64,000 nucleotides of DNA from Corylus avellana (taxonomy: Eukaryota > Streptophyta > Magnoliopsida > Fagales > Betulaceae). Made by a program: the position numbers and the translations under genes. Below are positions 21,134 to 32,808 of the stretch, one piece after another. The stretch spans positions 6,315,416 through 6,379,415 of the forward strand of contig NC_081549.1 of assembly GCF_901000735.1 (NCBI RefSeq), in the 5' to 3' direction. Under the pieces are notes generated by a model. The model did no database searches. It worked only from the letters and a program-made list of their open reading frames with translations, and was not told the origin of the DNA. Positions within the stretch are counted from its first letter, which is position 1. Every line of letters begins with the position of its first letter.

Positions 21134-21712
21134 TCAGTAATGGAAGACATACACATTGTACTCCACGACAGCATCTCCGGTTCCGATGTCAAACGTGTGT
21201 GTCCGGGCATGAGCATACCCACGTGCGAACCGGAAAAGCCCGCTCCCGCCGACGATCGGCAACTCTCTCACCGCCGAAAAGACAGTGTTACGCCCCAATA
21301 CACTGAGAGTGCTGCCATTATACTTACCCTCCATGAAAGCAAAGTTGAGCACCATTAAGAACCCAAACTCAGTTTGTGCAGCAGATGCGTATATCCCTTG
21401 CGCTCTTCCCACCACTTTGGAGCTCACCTCAGGCCGTACGGTCAATGGGTCGTCCATCATCACCACAGCGCCAAAACCCGTGAAGGACGTGTTCGTCATG
21501 GCGGCCTCCGCAACTCTCACGGCCGTTGGGTTTCTCCCGCCGACGATGTCGTGGAAGTAGAAGTGGAGGTGGCTCAGCTTCTCTCGCTTGAGCCCAAGTT
21601 TCGCCGGAGATAAGATCTTTGAGAAGCCGCCGCCGGCGGCAGAGGTTGAGAAGGAGAAGATGGTGAACAGAATGAGGAAGATGGGAGTGCCTTTTGGGAG
21701 GGTTCTGGCCAT
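21134..21712 (-). CDS. dirigent protein (DIR22-like), copy A
   Basis: A 192-residue, intronless protein. Residues 1-26 form a signal peptide ([17 protein letters not shown]). The dirigent domain shows HLHFYFHDIVGGRNPTAVRV (about 50-70), [57 protein letters not shown] and [11 protein letters not shown] at the end. All segments lost in the three pseudogenes are intact. The expected role is a secreted partner in stereoselective phenoxy-radical coupling; the product is unknown. It differs from the copy at 25283-25861 by one residue in the signal peptide (Ile versus Met at position 11) and one base in the coding region by hand comparison. That is either a very recent duplication or two haplotypes. 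Confidence 0.95.
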   Translation of the reverse strand: MARTLPKGTPIFLILFTIFSFSTSAAGGGFSKILSPAKLGLKREKLSHLHFYFHDIVGGRNPTAVRVAEAAMTNTSFTGFGAVVMMDDPLTVRPEVSSKVVGRAQGIYASAAQTEFGFLMVLNFAFMEGKYNGSTLSVLGRNTVFSAVRELPIVGGSGLFRFARGYAHARTHTFDIGTGDAVVEYNVYVFHY

Positions 21713-21798
21713 GGTTGTAGAGCTTGAGTGAATGGTTTCTAATGATTTTTTGAACGCAGAAAGAACTTTCTAGTTAAAACTGTTTCTGGAGGAGCAGC

Positions 21799-21816
21799 TG
21801 TCAAGTCTGGGTCAAA
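21799..21816 (-). promoter_or_regulatory. two W-box-like TTGAC sites upstream of copy A
   Basis: On the minus strand the sequence reads TTTGACCCAGACTTGACAG about 90-100 bases before the ATG at 21712, giving two TTGAC cores ten bases apart, the core bound by WRKY factors. The same pair lies before the twin gene at about 25948-25965. A TATA-like GTATATAAAAGG lies further up (about 21982-21993), so the sites could fall in a long 5' leader. Regulatory role is inference. Confidence 0.35.
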
Positions 21817-22599
21817 CTTTGAATTCAATTTCATGAAATTATTCCATCAGTACTTTAACAGCTATTAGCTAGCAACCCGTGAAAAAGGTTTTGTTATAAT
21901 TATTCCATTACTTATGAGTCCCTTTTGCTAGCTATAAGCTTTACTTTAAAGGTTTCAACCTTCTTGTTTACCATTCTTTTCCTTTTATATACTCATTTGC
22001 ACATAAATTCAAGTTCTAATTCTGATTTCATAGGCTTGATCTAGTCATACACATCCACAAGTTTATTTAAGCGTGATTTGTACTCCAATGTAGAGAGATC
22101 GATGAAAACTGAGTTTACTTGAGAGATTTTTTTTTTTTTTTTTTCTTAGCTTGTTTCTTAATTATACAAGTGAAAACTGAATTAGTTTTTTTAAATTTCT
22201 TTTGGAATATTTCCACAATAATTATTGAGTAGGGGGACCAGGGAGATTCTTTGCCACCAAAGTGGGGAAAGTCAAGTTCATGCAGTGTTAGAACGCCAAT
22301 GAGAATTTCTGTACTTTATGAAAAGTTAGCTGATTCCGTGAATTTATGTTGGCAAAGCAAAGGTTCCAATTCTTTTGTTTAAAAAAAGTTAAAAGTATTT
22401 AATATTTTTATTTTTTATATTATATTAATTACTTTTTATTATTATTTAAACAAAAAAATTATTACAAAATATTTTATTTTTTTATTTTTTCAAACAAAAA
22501 ATTCAAAACTTCTATTTATTTTAAAACATATCAAACATTTTTTATTACTATTCAAACCAAAAATTTACTACACAATCTTCTACCAAACACACCAGAAAT

Positions 22600-22690
22600 G
22601 GCTTGAGGAAATATTAAATATAAATTCATGTGCCAAGCCTGGAGAATTAATGGATGAACAAATGGATTTTAAAAAAAATTCCGAGTTTGA
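22600..22690. repeat. conserved non-coding block shared by dirigent and defensin-like flanks
   Basis: A block with ATTAATGGATGAACAAATGG at its core recurs near 26790, 31285, 36000, 38635 and 50855. It occurs beside both gene families, pointing to a common ancestral repeat unit in the region. Confidence 0.5.
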
Positions 22691-23239
22691 AAAGAAAGTC
22701 TAGTCCACGTGAGAGTTGGTGTATGACGGTATTTATTTTTTTGTCAGGATTTAAAATTAGTGTATGTAACAATGTATATAAACTCAATATTTGCATTTTT
22801 TTTTTTAAAAAAAAAGTAATAAATAAATTAAATAATTTAAAAGCATGTACATCATTAAAATATTGCTTGTTTCCATGATTCGCTCCATAACTTGAATGCT
22901 TGGCATTATGTAGATGTGAAGACCCCCTTAAAAAGAGGGAACAAGAAGGTCCCCCGGGCCCCCACGGTTACGAATTGTCCGCATCCCATGTCTTTGGGAT
23001 GCGGACTTGCTTTGCCCCTTTTCCTTTGGGGAAGCTAATTACTACGTTCAATTGGTGGCGGGCAGGACATTTAAGGGTGGTGGTTGAGCAACTCCAAGGC
23101 AATTTGTATGAGTTTAGATAAATACGATAGTTATGGATTCGACTTTTGTAATTATAATTTTTATGCTTGATATAAATTGCCTTAGTCTTAGGATTTGTTC
23201 GGGTGGATGTTTGAGTGAACATGATTTTTTTTAGTCCAA

Positions 23240-23845
23240 AATAGATTTAATGACTAAGATCTCTTTAGAGATATCTTCGGGTTATAAATGAGACATCTTT
23301 CTCATTANNNNNNNNNNNNNNNNNNNNNNNNNNNNNNNNNNNNNNNNNNNNNNNNNNNNNNNNNNNNNNNNNNNNNNNNNNNNNNNNNNNNNNNNNNNNN
23401 NNNNNNNNNNNNNNNNNNNNNNNNNNNNNNNNNNNNNNNNNNNNNNNNNNNNNNNNNNNNNNNNNNNNNNNNNNNNNNNNNNNNNNNNNNNNNNNNNNNN
23501 NNNNNNNNNNNNNNNNNNNNNNNNNNNNNNNNNNNNNNNNNNNNNNNNNNNNNNNNNNNNNNNNNNNNNNNNNNNNNNNNNNNNNNNNNNNNNNNNNNNN
23601 NNNNNNNNNNNNNNNNNNNNNNNNNNNNNNNNNNNNNNNNNNNNNNNNNCTTGGGGGTGGCCGATCCACCCTAAGGGCCATGGGGCTGGCTTCGGACACA
23701 CCAACTACCCATTAATTTTTTATTATTTTGTTTTCTAATTATTTTTAAAATATATACAATATATTTTTATATTTTTTATTAATAAGACAGATGTCCCATT
23801 TATGGCCTTAAGATCTCTCCAGAGAAATCCTGGCCATTAACTGGA
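23240..23845. mobile_element. GC-cored foldback element (unit 1) with 342-N gap
   Basis: Ends with inverted repeats around AGATCTCTTTAGAGATATC and GATCTCTCCAGAGAAATCC plus GAGACATCTTT / AGATGTCCCAT. The core resumes after the gap with GGGGGTGGCCGATCCACCC. It is the counterpart of 27404-28054. The gap (23308-23649) lies inside the palindrome. Confidence 0.7.
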
Positions 23846-23861
23846 GAGGATCCGGATCTAT

Positions 23862-24080
23862 GTTTAAGCAGTTTAAAAATGTGTTTAACACTCAAAAAGT
23901 CCGTTTGAAAAAAAAAAAAAAACTGTTTGGTAAAAAAATTGAAATAGCTTTTAAGAGTCCAAAAAACTTTAAAATGACCAAAACGTACTTTTGGCAAAAG
24001 TTTAAAATGAAACTTTTGCCAAAATTGCTTTTTGACTTAAACATTCTATTTTTCAAACACAATCTCAAACATGCTCTTGT
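23862..24080. mobile_element. miniature inverted-repeat element, CTCAAACATGC type
   Basis: About 220 bp with weakly inverted ends and a body containing AATAGCTTTTAAGAGTCC and TTTTGGCAAAAGTTTAAAA. Related copies lie at 28073-28285 and 56153-56395. Non-coding. Confidence 0.55.
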
Positions 24081-24125
24081 TCATGTCCTAATGGGGTTGA
24101 GTTAATTAGAATAGCCACTATGAAT

Positions 24126-24802
24126 TAGGGGTGTCAACCCAGTCCTAGTTCCTGATTATTGGCCAAAATTGGGAACCGGAACTGGGATACTTGGTTTTTT
24201 TATTTTGGAAAATCGGAACTAGGTACCCGATTATCCGGTTATACAATAACCGGCTGGTTCCGGTTGGTACCCGGTAACCAATTTTTTAAAAAAAAAAAAA
24301 TTCATTTTGGGCTTATTTTAGGTATTGGATCTAATTTTTTGATTTATTTGAGGTATTGGGTCTAATTTTTGTGCTTAATTTAAAAACATTTTGCCCATTT
24401 AAAATAAAAAAAAAAAAAAAAAACAATTAGCATTTTTTTGTCTATCAAGTTAGACTTTGTTGTAATTGTTAAAAAAAAAAAAAAACAACAACAACCAAAA
24501 AAATCCTAAAAAATCATCGTTTTTGGCTTTTTGGGCCCAAAAAAAAAAAAAATCGAATTTTTAAAAATGTCTTGTTTAAAAATGACCTTAAAATCCAATG
24601 TTTACAAATATCATAAAAATTCAATGTTTAAAAATGCCCTACAAAATTAAAATTAAAATAAAAAAAAATTATTTTATATATATACCCGATTACCTAGTTA
24701 TAACCGGTTGCCAAAAACAGGAACCGAAAACCGGGTACCCAGTTACTAGTTTCCCAATTTCCTAGTTTTCCGGTTGGTACCCGATTTTTTTTAACACCCC
24801 TA
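24126..24802. mobile_element. hAT-like non-autonomous element (677 bp)
   Basis: Begins TAGGGGTGTCAA and ends TTAACACCCCTA. Flanked by CTATGAAT (24118-24125) and CTTTGAAT (24803-24810), an 8-bp duplication with one mismatch. Subterminal regions are dense in CCGGTTA, GGTACCCG and ACCGG words in both orientations. No coding capacity. Confidence 0.8.
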
Positions 24803-25028
24803 CTTTGAATATCTCCTTTTGCAATTTTAAAAAAATAATAATAATTTGGTGGTAGACTACCAGCCTACTGCAAAGTCCAATGAGGGATTTATAATTTATA
24901 GACACTAGGCCATAGCATACACGATATGCGAGATTTTCATTATAATTTAATGGAAAATTATATATAAACTCCTTAGGTCAATGCGCTTTCATTAAAAACT
25001 TTCTAGATGTTTTTTTTTTTTTTTTTTT

Positions 25029-25128
25029 NNNNNNNNNNNNNNNNNNNNNNNNNNNNNNNNNNNNNNNNNNNNNNNNNNNNNNNNNNNNNNNNNNNNNNNN
25101 NNNNNNNNNNNNNNNNNNNNNNNNNNNN
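25029..25128. other. assembly gap, exactly 100 N
   Basis: A placeholder gap. The second copy of the dirigent segment begins at the next base. Confidence 0.95.
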
Positions 25129-25282
25129 AAAAACTCAACAGAGAAAAAATCTCACCCGTACAATATCAACATTATATATCCTAAAATGAGAAACCCAACG
25201 TCTTTTATTTCTCAAAGCACCCTTAAAAATGACGCAAATAATTCAAAGTATTAACCATAAAAGGCAAAGAAACATACATCCA

Positions 25283-25861
25283 TCAGTAATGGAAGACATA
25301 CACATTGTACTCCACGACAGCATCTCCGGTTCCGATGTCAAACGTGTGTGTCCGGGCATGAGCATACCCACGTGCGAACCGGAAAAGCCCGCTCCCGCCG
25401 ACGATCGGCAACTCTCTCACCGCCGAAAAGACAGTGTTACGCCCCAATACACTGAGAGTGCTGCCATTATACTTACCCTCCATGAAAGCAAAGTTGAGCA
25501 CCATTAAGAACCCAAACTCAGTTTGTGCAGCAGATGCGTATATCCCTTGCGCTCTTCCCACCACTTTGGAGCTCACCTCAGGCCGTACGGTCAATGGGTC
25601 GTCCATCATCACCACAGCGCCAAAACCCGTGAAGGACGTGTTCGTCATGGCGGCCTCCGCAACTCTCACGGCCGTTGGGTTTCTCCCGCCGACGATGTCG
25701 TGGAAGTAGAAGTGGAGGTGGCTCAGCTTCTCTCGCTTGAGCCCAAGTTTCGCCGGAGATAAGATCTTTGAGAAGCCGCCGCCGGCGGCAGAGGTTGAGA
25801 AGGAGAAGATGGTGAACAGAATGAGGAACATGGGAGTGCCTTTTGGGAGGGTTCTGGCCAT
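25283..25861 (-). CDS. dirigent protein (DIR22-like), copy B
   Basis: A 192-residue, intronless dirigent protein, equal to the copy at 21134-21712 except for Met instead of Ile at residue 11 of the signal peptide. All dirigent motifs are intact ([48 protein letters not shown]). The 5' flank carries the same two TTGAC cores. It follows a 100-N gap, so it may be the other allele of copy A placed in tandem. If real, it doubles the gene dose of one secreted dirigent protein. Confidence 0.93.
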   Translation of the reverse strand: MARTLPKGTPMFLILFTIFSFSTSAAGGGFSKILSPAKLGLKREKLSHLHFYFHDIVGGRNPTAVRVAEAAMTNTSFTGFGAVVMMDDPLTVRPEVSSKVVGRAQGIYASAAQTEFGFLMVLNFAFMEGKYNGSTLSVLGRNTVFSAVRELPIVGGSGLFRFARGYAHARTHTFDIGTGDAVVEYNVYVFHY

Positions 25862-27403
25862 GGTTGTAGAGCTTGAGTGAATGGTTTCTAATGATTTTTT
25901 GAACGCAGAAAGAACTTTCTAGTTAAAACTGTTTCTGGAGGAGCAGCTGTCAAGTCTGGGTCAAACTTTGAATTCAATTTCATGAAATTATTCCATCAGT
26001 ACTTTAACAGCTATTAGCAACCCGTGAAAAAGGTTTTGTTATAATTATTCCATTACTTTATGAGTCCCTTTTGCTAGCTATAAGCTTTACTTTAAAGGTT
26101 TCAACCTTCTTGTTTACCATTCTTTTCCTTTTATATACTCATTTGCACATAAATTCAAGTTCTAATTCTGATTTCATAGGCTTGATCTAGTCATACACAT
26201 CCACAAGTTTGTTTAAGCGTGATTTGTACTCCAATGTAGAGAGATCGATGAAAACTGAGTTTACTTGAAAGATTTTTTATTTTTTTATTTTTTTTTTCTT
26301 AGCTTGTTTCTTAATTATACAAGTGAAAACTGAATTAGTTTTTTTAAATTTCTTTTGGAATATTTCCACAATAATTATTGAGTAGGGGGACTAGGGAGAT
26401 TCTTTGCCACCAAAGTGGGGAAAGCCAAGTTCATGCAGTGCTAAATACGCCAAAGAGAATTTCTGTACTTTATGAAAAGTTTGCTGATTCCGTGAATTTA
26501 TGTTGGCAAAGCAAAGGTTCCAATTCTTGTTTTTTTTTAAAAAAGTTTAGTTTTTAATTTTTTTATATTATATTAAATATTTTTTATTAATATTCAAACA
26601 AAAAAATCATTACAAAATAATTTATTATTATTTTTTTCAAGCAAAAAATTCAAAACTTCTATTTATTTTAAAATACACCAAACACTTTTTATTACTACTC
26701 AAACCACAAATTTATTACACAATCTTTTACCAAACACACCTGAAATGGCTTGGGGGAAATATTAAATCTAAATTCTTGTGCCAAGCCCGGAGAATTAATG
26801 GATGAGCAAATGGATTTTAAAAAAATTCAAAGTTTGAGAAGAACGTCTAGTGGCCATGAGAGTTGGTGTACGACCGTATTTAGTTTTTGGTCAGAATTTA
26901 AAATTAGTGTATTTAACAATATATATGAAGTCAATATTTGTACTTTTTTTTTAAAAAAAATAAATTAAATTAAATTAAATAATTTAAAAGCGTGTACGTC
27001 AATACATCATTATAATGTTCGCTGTTTCGTGATTCGCTCCAGCCAAATTGAATGCTTGGAATTATGTAGATGTGAAGACTTAGAAAGAGGAAACAAGGTC
27101 CCCCCACGCTTACGAATTGTCCGCATTCCATGTCTTTGGCAAGATTTGCCGACTTGCTTCGCCCCTTTTCCTTTGGGGAAGCTAATTATTACGTTCAATT
27201 GGTGGTAGGCAGGACATTTAAGGGTGGTAGTTGAGTAACTCCAAGGCAATTTCTATGAGTTTAGATAAATACGATAGTGATGGATTCGACTTTTGTGATT
27301 ATAATTTTTATGCTTGATATAAATTACCTTCGACTTAGGATTTGCTTGGGTGTATGTTTGAGGAAATATGATTTTCTCTAGTTTAAAGTAGATTGAAAAA
27401 TAT

Positions 27404-28054
27404 CCAATTAATAACCAAAATCTCTTTAAAGATATCCTCGAGTTATAAATAGGACATTTGTTTTATTAATAAAGAAATAAAAAAAATATTATATATATTT
27501 TAAAAATAATTAAAAAATAAAAAATTAAGGGGTGGCCGAAGCCACCCCATGGCCCAGCCACTCCTAAGGGCGAACCATTATAAGAGGCCAAATAAAATAA
27601 AAAATAAAAATAAAAAAATAAAAAATTGATTTGGCCCTTGGAGAGGGGGCAATCCACCCCCATGAAGCCACCCCAGATCGACCCTTGGGGGTGGTCGAAC
27701 CCACCCCCATAGCCGTTGGGGGTGGCCAAGGGCCAAATCAAATTTTTTTTTAGCCCTTGGGGGTGGCTTCAGGGGTGACCGAAGCCACCCCCATGGCTCT
27801 TGGGGTGGTTCGGCCACCCTTAATGGCTAAATCATTTTTTTTTTTATTTGGTCCTTGGAGGTGGCTGAACCCCCAAGGTCCAAATCATTTTATTTTTTAT
27901 TTTTTATTTTTAGTTTTTATTTTTATTTTTTATTTGGCCCATGAGTGGGCCACCCCAACTACCCCTTAATTTTTTAATATATTTTTTATTAATATGACAT
28001 ATGTCCTATTTATGGCCTCAGGATCTCTTTAGAGAAATCCTGGTCATTAATTGG
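27404..28054. mobile_element. GC-cored foldback element (unit 2)
   Basis: Long imperfect inverted ends: CCAATTAATAACC with CTCTTTAAAGAT on the left against AGAGAAATCCTGGTCATTAATTGG on the right, and ATAAATAGGACAT against ATGTCCTATTTAT. The core has at least four GGGGGTGGC/GCCACCCC palindromes separated by AT-rich runs. Non-coding; short frames here are low-complexity. Same style as the Mutator-like element at 3659-4315, but no clear target duplication was found. Confidence 0.7.
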
Positions 28055-28072
28055 AGAGGATCCAGATCCATG

Positions 28073-28285
28073 TTTGAGCGGTTTAAAAGTGCGTTTAATA
28101 CTTAAAAGGTCTATTTGAAGAAACAAATAGTTGTTTGGTAAAAAAAATTGAAATCACTTTTAAGCGTCCAAAAAACCTAAAAATTGTCAAAACATACTTT
28201 TGGCAAAAGCTTAAAAAGAAACTTTTGCCAAAATTGCTTTTTGACTTAAACTCTCTATTTTTCAAATACAATCTCAAACATGCTC
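28073..28285. mobile_element. miniature inverted-repeat element (unit 2 copy)
   Basis: Counterpart of 23862-24080, with TTTTGGCAAAAGCTTAAAA and CAATCTCAAACATGC. Confidence 0.55.
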
Positions 28286-28334
28286 TTGTTCATATTCTAA
28301 TGAGGCTGAGTTAATTAGAATAGCCACTATGAAT

Positions 28335-28410
28335 TAGGGGTGTCAACTCGGTCCCAGTTCCCGATTTTGGCCAAAATCGAGAACCGGAACCGGAGTACCT
28401 AATTTTTTTT
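28335..28410. mobile_element. truncated left end of hAT-like element
   Basis: Begins TAGGGGTGTCAACTCGG, matching the start of 24126-24802, and stops after about 75 bases where a different miniature element follows. Confidence 0.6.
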
Positions 28411-28705
28411 TAGTATTATTTTAAAAATTGCTTTTTTAAAAAATATGTTTTTGAAATCACTACTTTTTAAAATTACAAAAACGTTTGTTAAAACAAGTTA
28501 ACAATTATTTTTTGTTATCAAATATTTGTTATGCGTAATGGTGATTTTGGTTTAAATTCACGCATTTTCAAATAAGTATCCCTAACCTACTTAGAAATTG
28601 CATTTTTTTTTTCTTATTTTAGATTAAGTGTTTTTTTAATCGCAATACCAAACGCCTTACATTTTACGATATCTTTTAAAACACATATTATTTTTGTAAA
28701 ATCAA
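28411..28705. mobile_element. miniature inverted-repeat element, AAACGCCTTAC type
   Basis: Contains AAATCACTACTTTTTAAAAT on the left and CGCAATACCAAACGCCTTAC on the right with weakly inverted ends. The same family occurs at 36060-36430, and an arm fragment at about 48632-48660. Confidence 0.55.
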
Positions 28706-28780
28706 ACTCTAAACTTTAGAGACCCCTCAATGGTTTCCCTCCGGCTGTCGTTACTCCGATAATGTTTTCTTCCTTGTATT

Positions 28781-30415
28781 TAGGGGTGCAAAGGTGGGCG
28801 GTTTTTAACCGTCCGCTAACCGCTCTAACCACTAACTGTTAACCGCTCTAACCGCTTAACCGTATTAACCGCTAACCGCCTAACCGCTATAACCGCATAG
28901 CGGTTAGCGGTTATTGGGTTTACTAACCGTAACCGCTAACCGCCTTTTTATATAATATATTTTTATAATTATAATTATAAAATATTTATACATATAACAT
29001 AATCGCTTGATCATTAAATCACATTTTTTTTAAAAAAATAATTAAATTACAATTTAAGTATTAATATATTATCACTATAATTTATATGATTATATCATAT
29101 GAGATTGATCATTAAATCATTTGATTATATAATAACAAATTATACATATATAATATGACATAACTTATAAGTATACCAATTCATACTAATACAACAATTA
29201 AATATCTAGAGACTTATTTTCAATGTATGTTATAAACTTATAAGTCTATATATGTTATAAGTCTATATAAGTCTACATATGCATATGAATAATATAAATG
29301 TATAATATCAATACTTAATCATATGATTCAATGACAATTCAAATACTTTATTCAAGATTTCAAGTGAATCATATTATTAATGTACAATGATGATATGATT
29401 CGTATAATATCAAATTAAGTAATTGACATTGGATTAAACAATGACCAATGTGTTACTTATAAACATAATTTAAGTATTAATGTATTATCATTATAATTTT
29501 AGTAATTTATATATTATCACTGTAATTGATATGATTATATCACATGATGACTTGATCATTAAATCATATGATTATATAATAATAAATAATACATATATAA
29601 TATGACATAACTCATAAGTCATAAGTCTACAAGTTAATCATATGATTCATGTACAATGATAATCACAATTGATTCAATTGAATTAAACAATATATTATTT
29701 ATTCATAGATGTGACTCAACCTTCAAGTTCAAGTGCTACTTCATCTTTTGCCTAGAGGTTTGTTAGTAATGAAGGTTATTATTTTTTGAATTGTCATAGT
29801 ATTTTAATTACAATACAATTATATTAAGCACGTTTTGATATGTGTACATGTTTGTGCCTTAATATTATTATGTTTAATATTATAACTTTTCTTCTTTTGA
29901 TGTCCACAGGATTTGCTAGAGGACCAAATGAGAGGATTGATGAAGTTTTAATGTTTTATTTGTATCATTTAATGTTTTATTTGAACTTATTTTATATGCT
30001 TTGTGTTGAACTTTTTTTATATTTTTTTTTATATGTTGTGACAGTTATCTGAATTCTGAACTTTTTTTTGTATGTTGTGTTGAATTTTTTTTTTTCCTAA
30101 AAAAAAAAAGTTAACGAGTTATGATTTAATATTTAAGGAAATTTTTTTTTAAGTACAAGTAAATGTAAATTTTGGGTCAAATATTTTTTATTTTTCAATA
30201 TGGGCTCTTTTTATAGCAATTGGGCCCAAGAAGATATTAAAAATACAAGAAAAAAAAATGAGGTTAAAAAAAAGCCCAAAACAATAAGCCCAAAAAAAAA
30301 GCCCAATTTCAAAAAAGCGGTTAGCAGGCGGTTATCTATTTCGCTAACCGCTAGGGCGGTTACGATTAGCGGTTATTGCCACTAACCGCTAACCGTAACC
30401 GTCTTTGCACCCCTA
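28781..30415. mobile_element. hAT-like non-autonomous element (1635 bp)
   Basis: Begins TAGGGGTGCAAAGG and ends CTTTGCACCCCTA. The perfect 8-bp duplication CTTGTATT flanks it (28773-28780 and 30416-30423). Both subterminal regions are packed with CGGTTAGCGGTTA-type words in direct and inverted order. The interior is AT-rich, with repeated ATATGATT words and no transposase frame. Open frames at 29840-30052 and 30200-30385 are low-complexity. Confidence 0.88.
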
Positions 30416-30423
30416 CTTGTATT

Positions 30424-31490
30424 CAGGTAGCCCATCACTTGATTCGATCCGAGAGCTTTGCTTTATAGGAATCATATACCGTGTTTGGCGTGAGATAAAT
30501 TGTAGGTTTTTTTAAAGGGAATCCAAGCAGGAAGTAAAACGTTGTTTCGAAGATTTGTAAGTGAAGTCAAATTAACACTGCATTTGGTTTCCTCTCAGAC
30601 TAAACTTAAGAGTTATGAACAAAATCTCTATGGCTTATATCTTTTCTTCCCTAGATTCCCTCTATAATCATTCCGGCCGTGCCAAAACGGAAAAGAGCAT
30701 CCACACAATCGACTATTCAAATAAAAGTTAAATTTGAGAAGAAAAATTTATTTTATCAAATTTAGAGAGTCACTTTTAAAATGAATTAGACATCAAATTT
30801 TTTATACATTTCTCTATTTTAGTTAAATATTATTATTTTCTTAGTTTTAAACCAATCAAGAGAGAGGGGAAAAAAAAAAACTTAAAAAATTATATAATTT
30901 TAATTGTTTTTGGCTCTTAGAATGTAGAGAGCATCTATGACAAGAGTTAAATATAAAGTAGATAAGATCGAGACGCTTGTTAAACAGATATTTTGATGAG
31001 TTATGTTAGATTTTTTAGAGAAGAGTTAAATATAAAGAGCCCACTGTAAATAATCCATTGAGAAAAATAACCATTTAATATGATTTATTATTTTCTTTTG
31101 GAATATGTATGCAATAATTATTAAGGGGGAGAAACTGAGAAAGTCAAGTTCAAGCAGTGTGAGATACGCGAAAAACAAATTTCTGTACTTAATTTAATAA
31201 GAAATAGATGATGCCGCGAATTTTCCACCCTCATGAAATGGTCCGGGGAATTAAATCTAAGGAATTCATGTTTGATGTCTGAGAATTGATGGATGAGGAA
31301 ATGAATTCTAAGCCTTTCAATGCTTGGATTGGGTGAGAGGGTAATAAATCCGGATTCATGAGTGCATTATGGACATTTAATAGGAAGTCAAAAATAAAAA
31401 TTTCCAAGTAAATGAATAATCTTACACATACTCGTTGTTGTTGTTGTTTTTTTTAAAAAAAAATACTTGTTAGGTGACTTTCGAATTTTT
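30424..31490. other. intergenic, no gene seen
   Basis: AT-rich flank that includes a copy of the ATTGATGGATGAGGAAATGA block near 31285. No coding evidence. Confidence 0.5.
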
Positions 31491-31593
31491 TCTTTTTTTA
31501 GACATGTCCATACAAGGGAAGGAGGAGAAGAGATTCGAACTAATGACCTTCGCTTCATTAGGCGTGATCCCGAGCCGATTGAGCTACTCTTTC
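31491..31593 (-). mobile_element. tRNA-derived SINE
   Basis: On minus: AGAGTAGCTCAATCGGCTCG (A-box head), then CACGCCTAATGAAGCGAAGG, B-box-like AGTTCGAATCT, then GGACATGTCTAAAAAAAGA. It is the best-preserved copy in the window. Confidence 0.75.
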
Positions 31594-31813
31594 AAAATTA
31601 CCATAGGATTAAAAATTAAAAATTCAATAAAGATCTACTCCAAAATTTAATAGTAGGTTTAAAAGTTACTTAAGTGTGAAAATGGGTATGAGAAAGTTAG
31701 AGCGTGTATAATATTACTTAGTACAAAGTCCAACGGGGGATTTATAAATAGCTAATGTTATTTAATAGACTGTTATATGATTTGATATAACAGTAAAATT
31801 CAGCTTTTTGATC

Positions 31814-31902
31814 AGCAGATTCTGCCTTCTAGTTTTTTATTTTTATTTTTAGTGAGAGAAAATTTCATTAGTGCAATGATAAAGCAGAAGGCAGAATCTG
31901 CT
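31814..31902. repeat. perfect 17-bp inverted repeat hairpin
   Basis: AGCAGATTCTGCCTTCT at 31814-31830 and its exact reverse complement at 31886-31902 enclose a 55-base AT-rich loop. The right half is related to sequence near 39490 and 51680, which lack the left half, so the hairpin is specific to this copy. Confidence 0.7.
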
Positions 31903-32282
31903 TGAGTAAAATTATTACACCAATTCCTTCTTCAAGTTTTCCCATCTAGGCTTTTGTTTGGACCCAACTGAAAAAGTTGTTGGGCTATTCGATTGGTCCA
32001 CAATGGTGGGGTTGGGCTTCAAAATGCCAACAACCGACGCTTGCCAGATACAACAAAATATAAAGAATATAAATTTTGTATTTAAAAAAAAAAAAAAAAA
32101 AATCCTTCAATTGGTACTCTTCGTTTGACCTTATAATAAATAAATCTCTGTAATCCAAAATGAGTTTATAAACTTTTAATGATATAACTCCAATTAAAAA
32201 AACTTTTCATATAAATTTTGATTATTTTTTGACGATAATATTATAAAATTACATTTTTACTCTAAATAAAAAAGTATAAAAA

Positions 32283-32755
32283 ATGAGGGAAAAATTTACT
32301 TTATCCCTTAAAGCTTCAGGAGTTTTTCAATTCTAATCCCAATATTTAAAAATTGGAAATGTATCCCCATAATGTTTCAAAAATTTTCAAATTCAGACCC
32401 TCCGTTACTAGTTTTCATCTAATTGGATGGAAATTATCTCACGTACGTGCGTCTCACGTGGGATTTTGATGCTCTCTATTCCAATTTTGCCCTCATTAAA
32501 ACTTATGAAATTACATGATTACCCTCATTAAAACCTATGAAATTAAGGGTAATTATATAATTTCAAAGGTTTTAATGAGAGCAAAATTGAAATAGAGGGT
32601 ATCAAAATCCCACATAAGATGATTTCCATTCAATTAGACGGAAATTAGTAACAGATAGTCTGAATTGAAAATTTTTGAAACATTATGGAGTACATTGCCA
32701 ATTTTTAAACATTGGGGTTTGAATTGAAAAACTCCGGGTAAAGTGAATTTAACCC
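32283..32755. mobile_element. foldback element A (complete)
   Basis: A near-palindrome of about 470 bp: CTTTATCCC...GGAGTTTTTCAATTC on the left and GAATTGAAAAACTCC...GGGTAAAGTG on the right. Inner inverted pairs include TGAAATTAAGGGTAATTA. Non-coding. A second copy lies at about 34296-34750. Confidence 0.7.
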
Positions 32756-32808
32756 AAAAAATAAAGACAAACTAAAGAAAAAACTATAAAATAATTGAAA
32801 GGCCCACA

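Larger units (their letters stand above)
20985..24420. repeat. dirigent tandem segment, unit 1
   Basis: Near-identical in order and orientation to 25129-28410: dirigent gene, 5' flank, GC-rich foldback element, a miniature element and the start of a hAT-like element. Unit 1 keeps the complete hAT-like element; unit 2 has it truncated. Confidence 0.9.
25129..28410. repeat. dirigent tandem segment, unit 2
   Basis: Second copy of 20985-24420. The coding part is virtually identical, while non-coding flanks differ by scattered substitutions and small indels. Confidence 0.9.

Noticed and set aside
23265..23704. Open frames spanning the 23308-23649 gap
   Set aside because: Artefacts of N bases inside a palindromic element.
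27466..27817. Frames rich in Pro, Gly and Phe in the GC-rich element
   Set aside because: Composition follows from the GGGGTGGC palindromes and poly-T; non-coding element.
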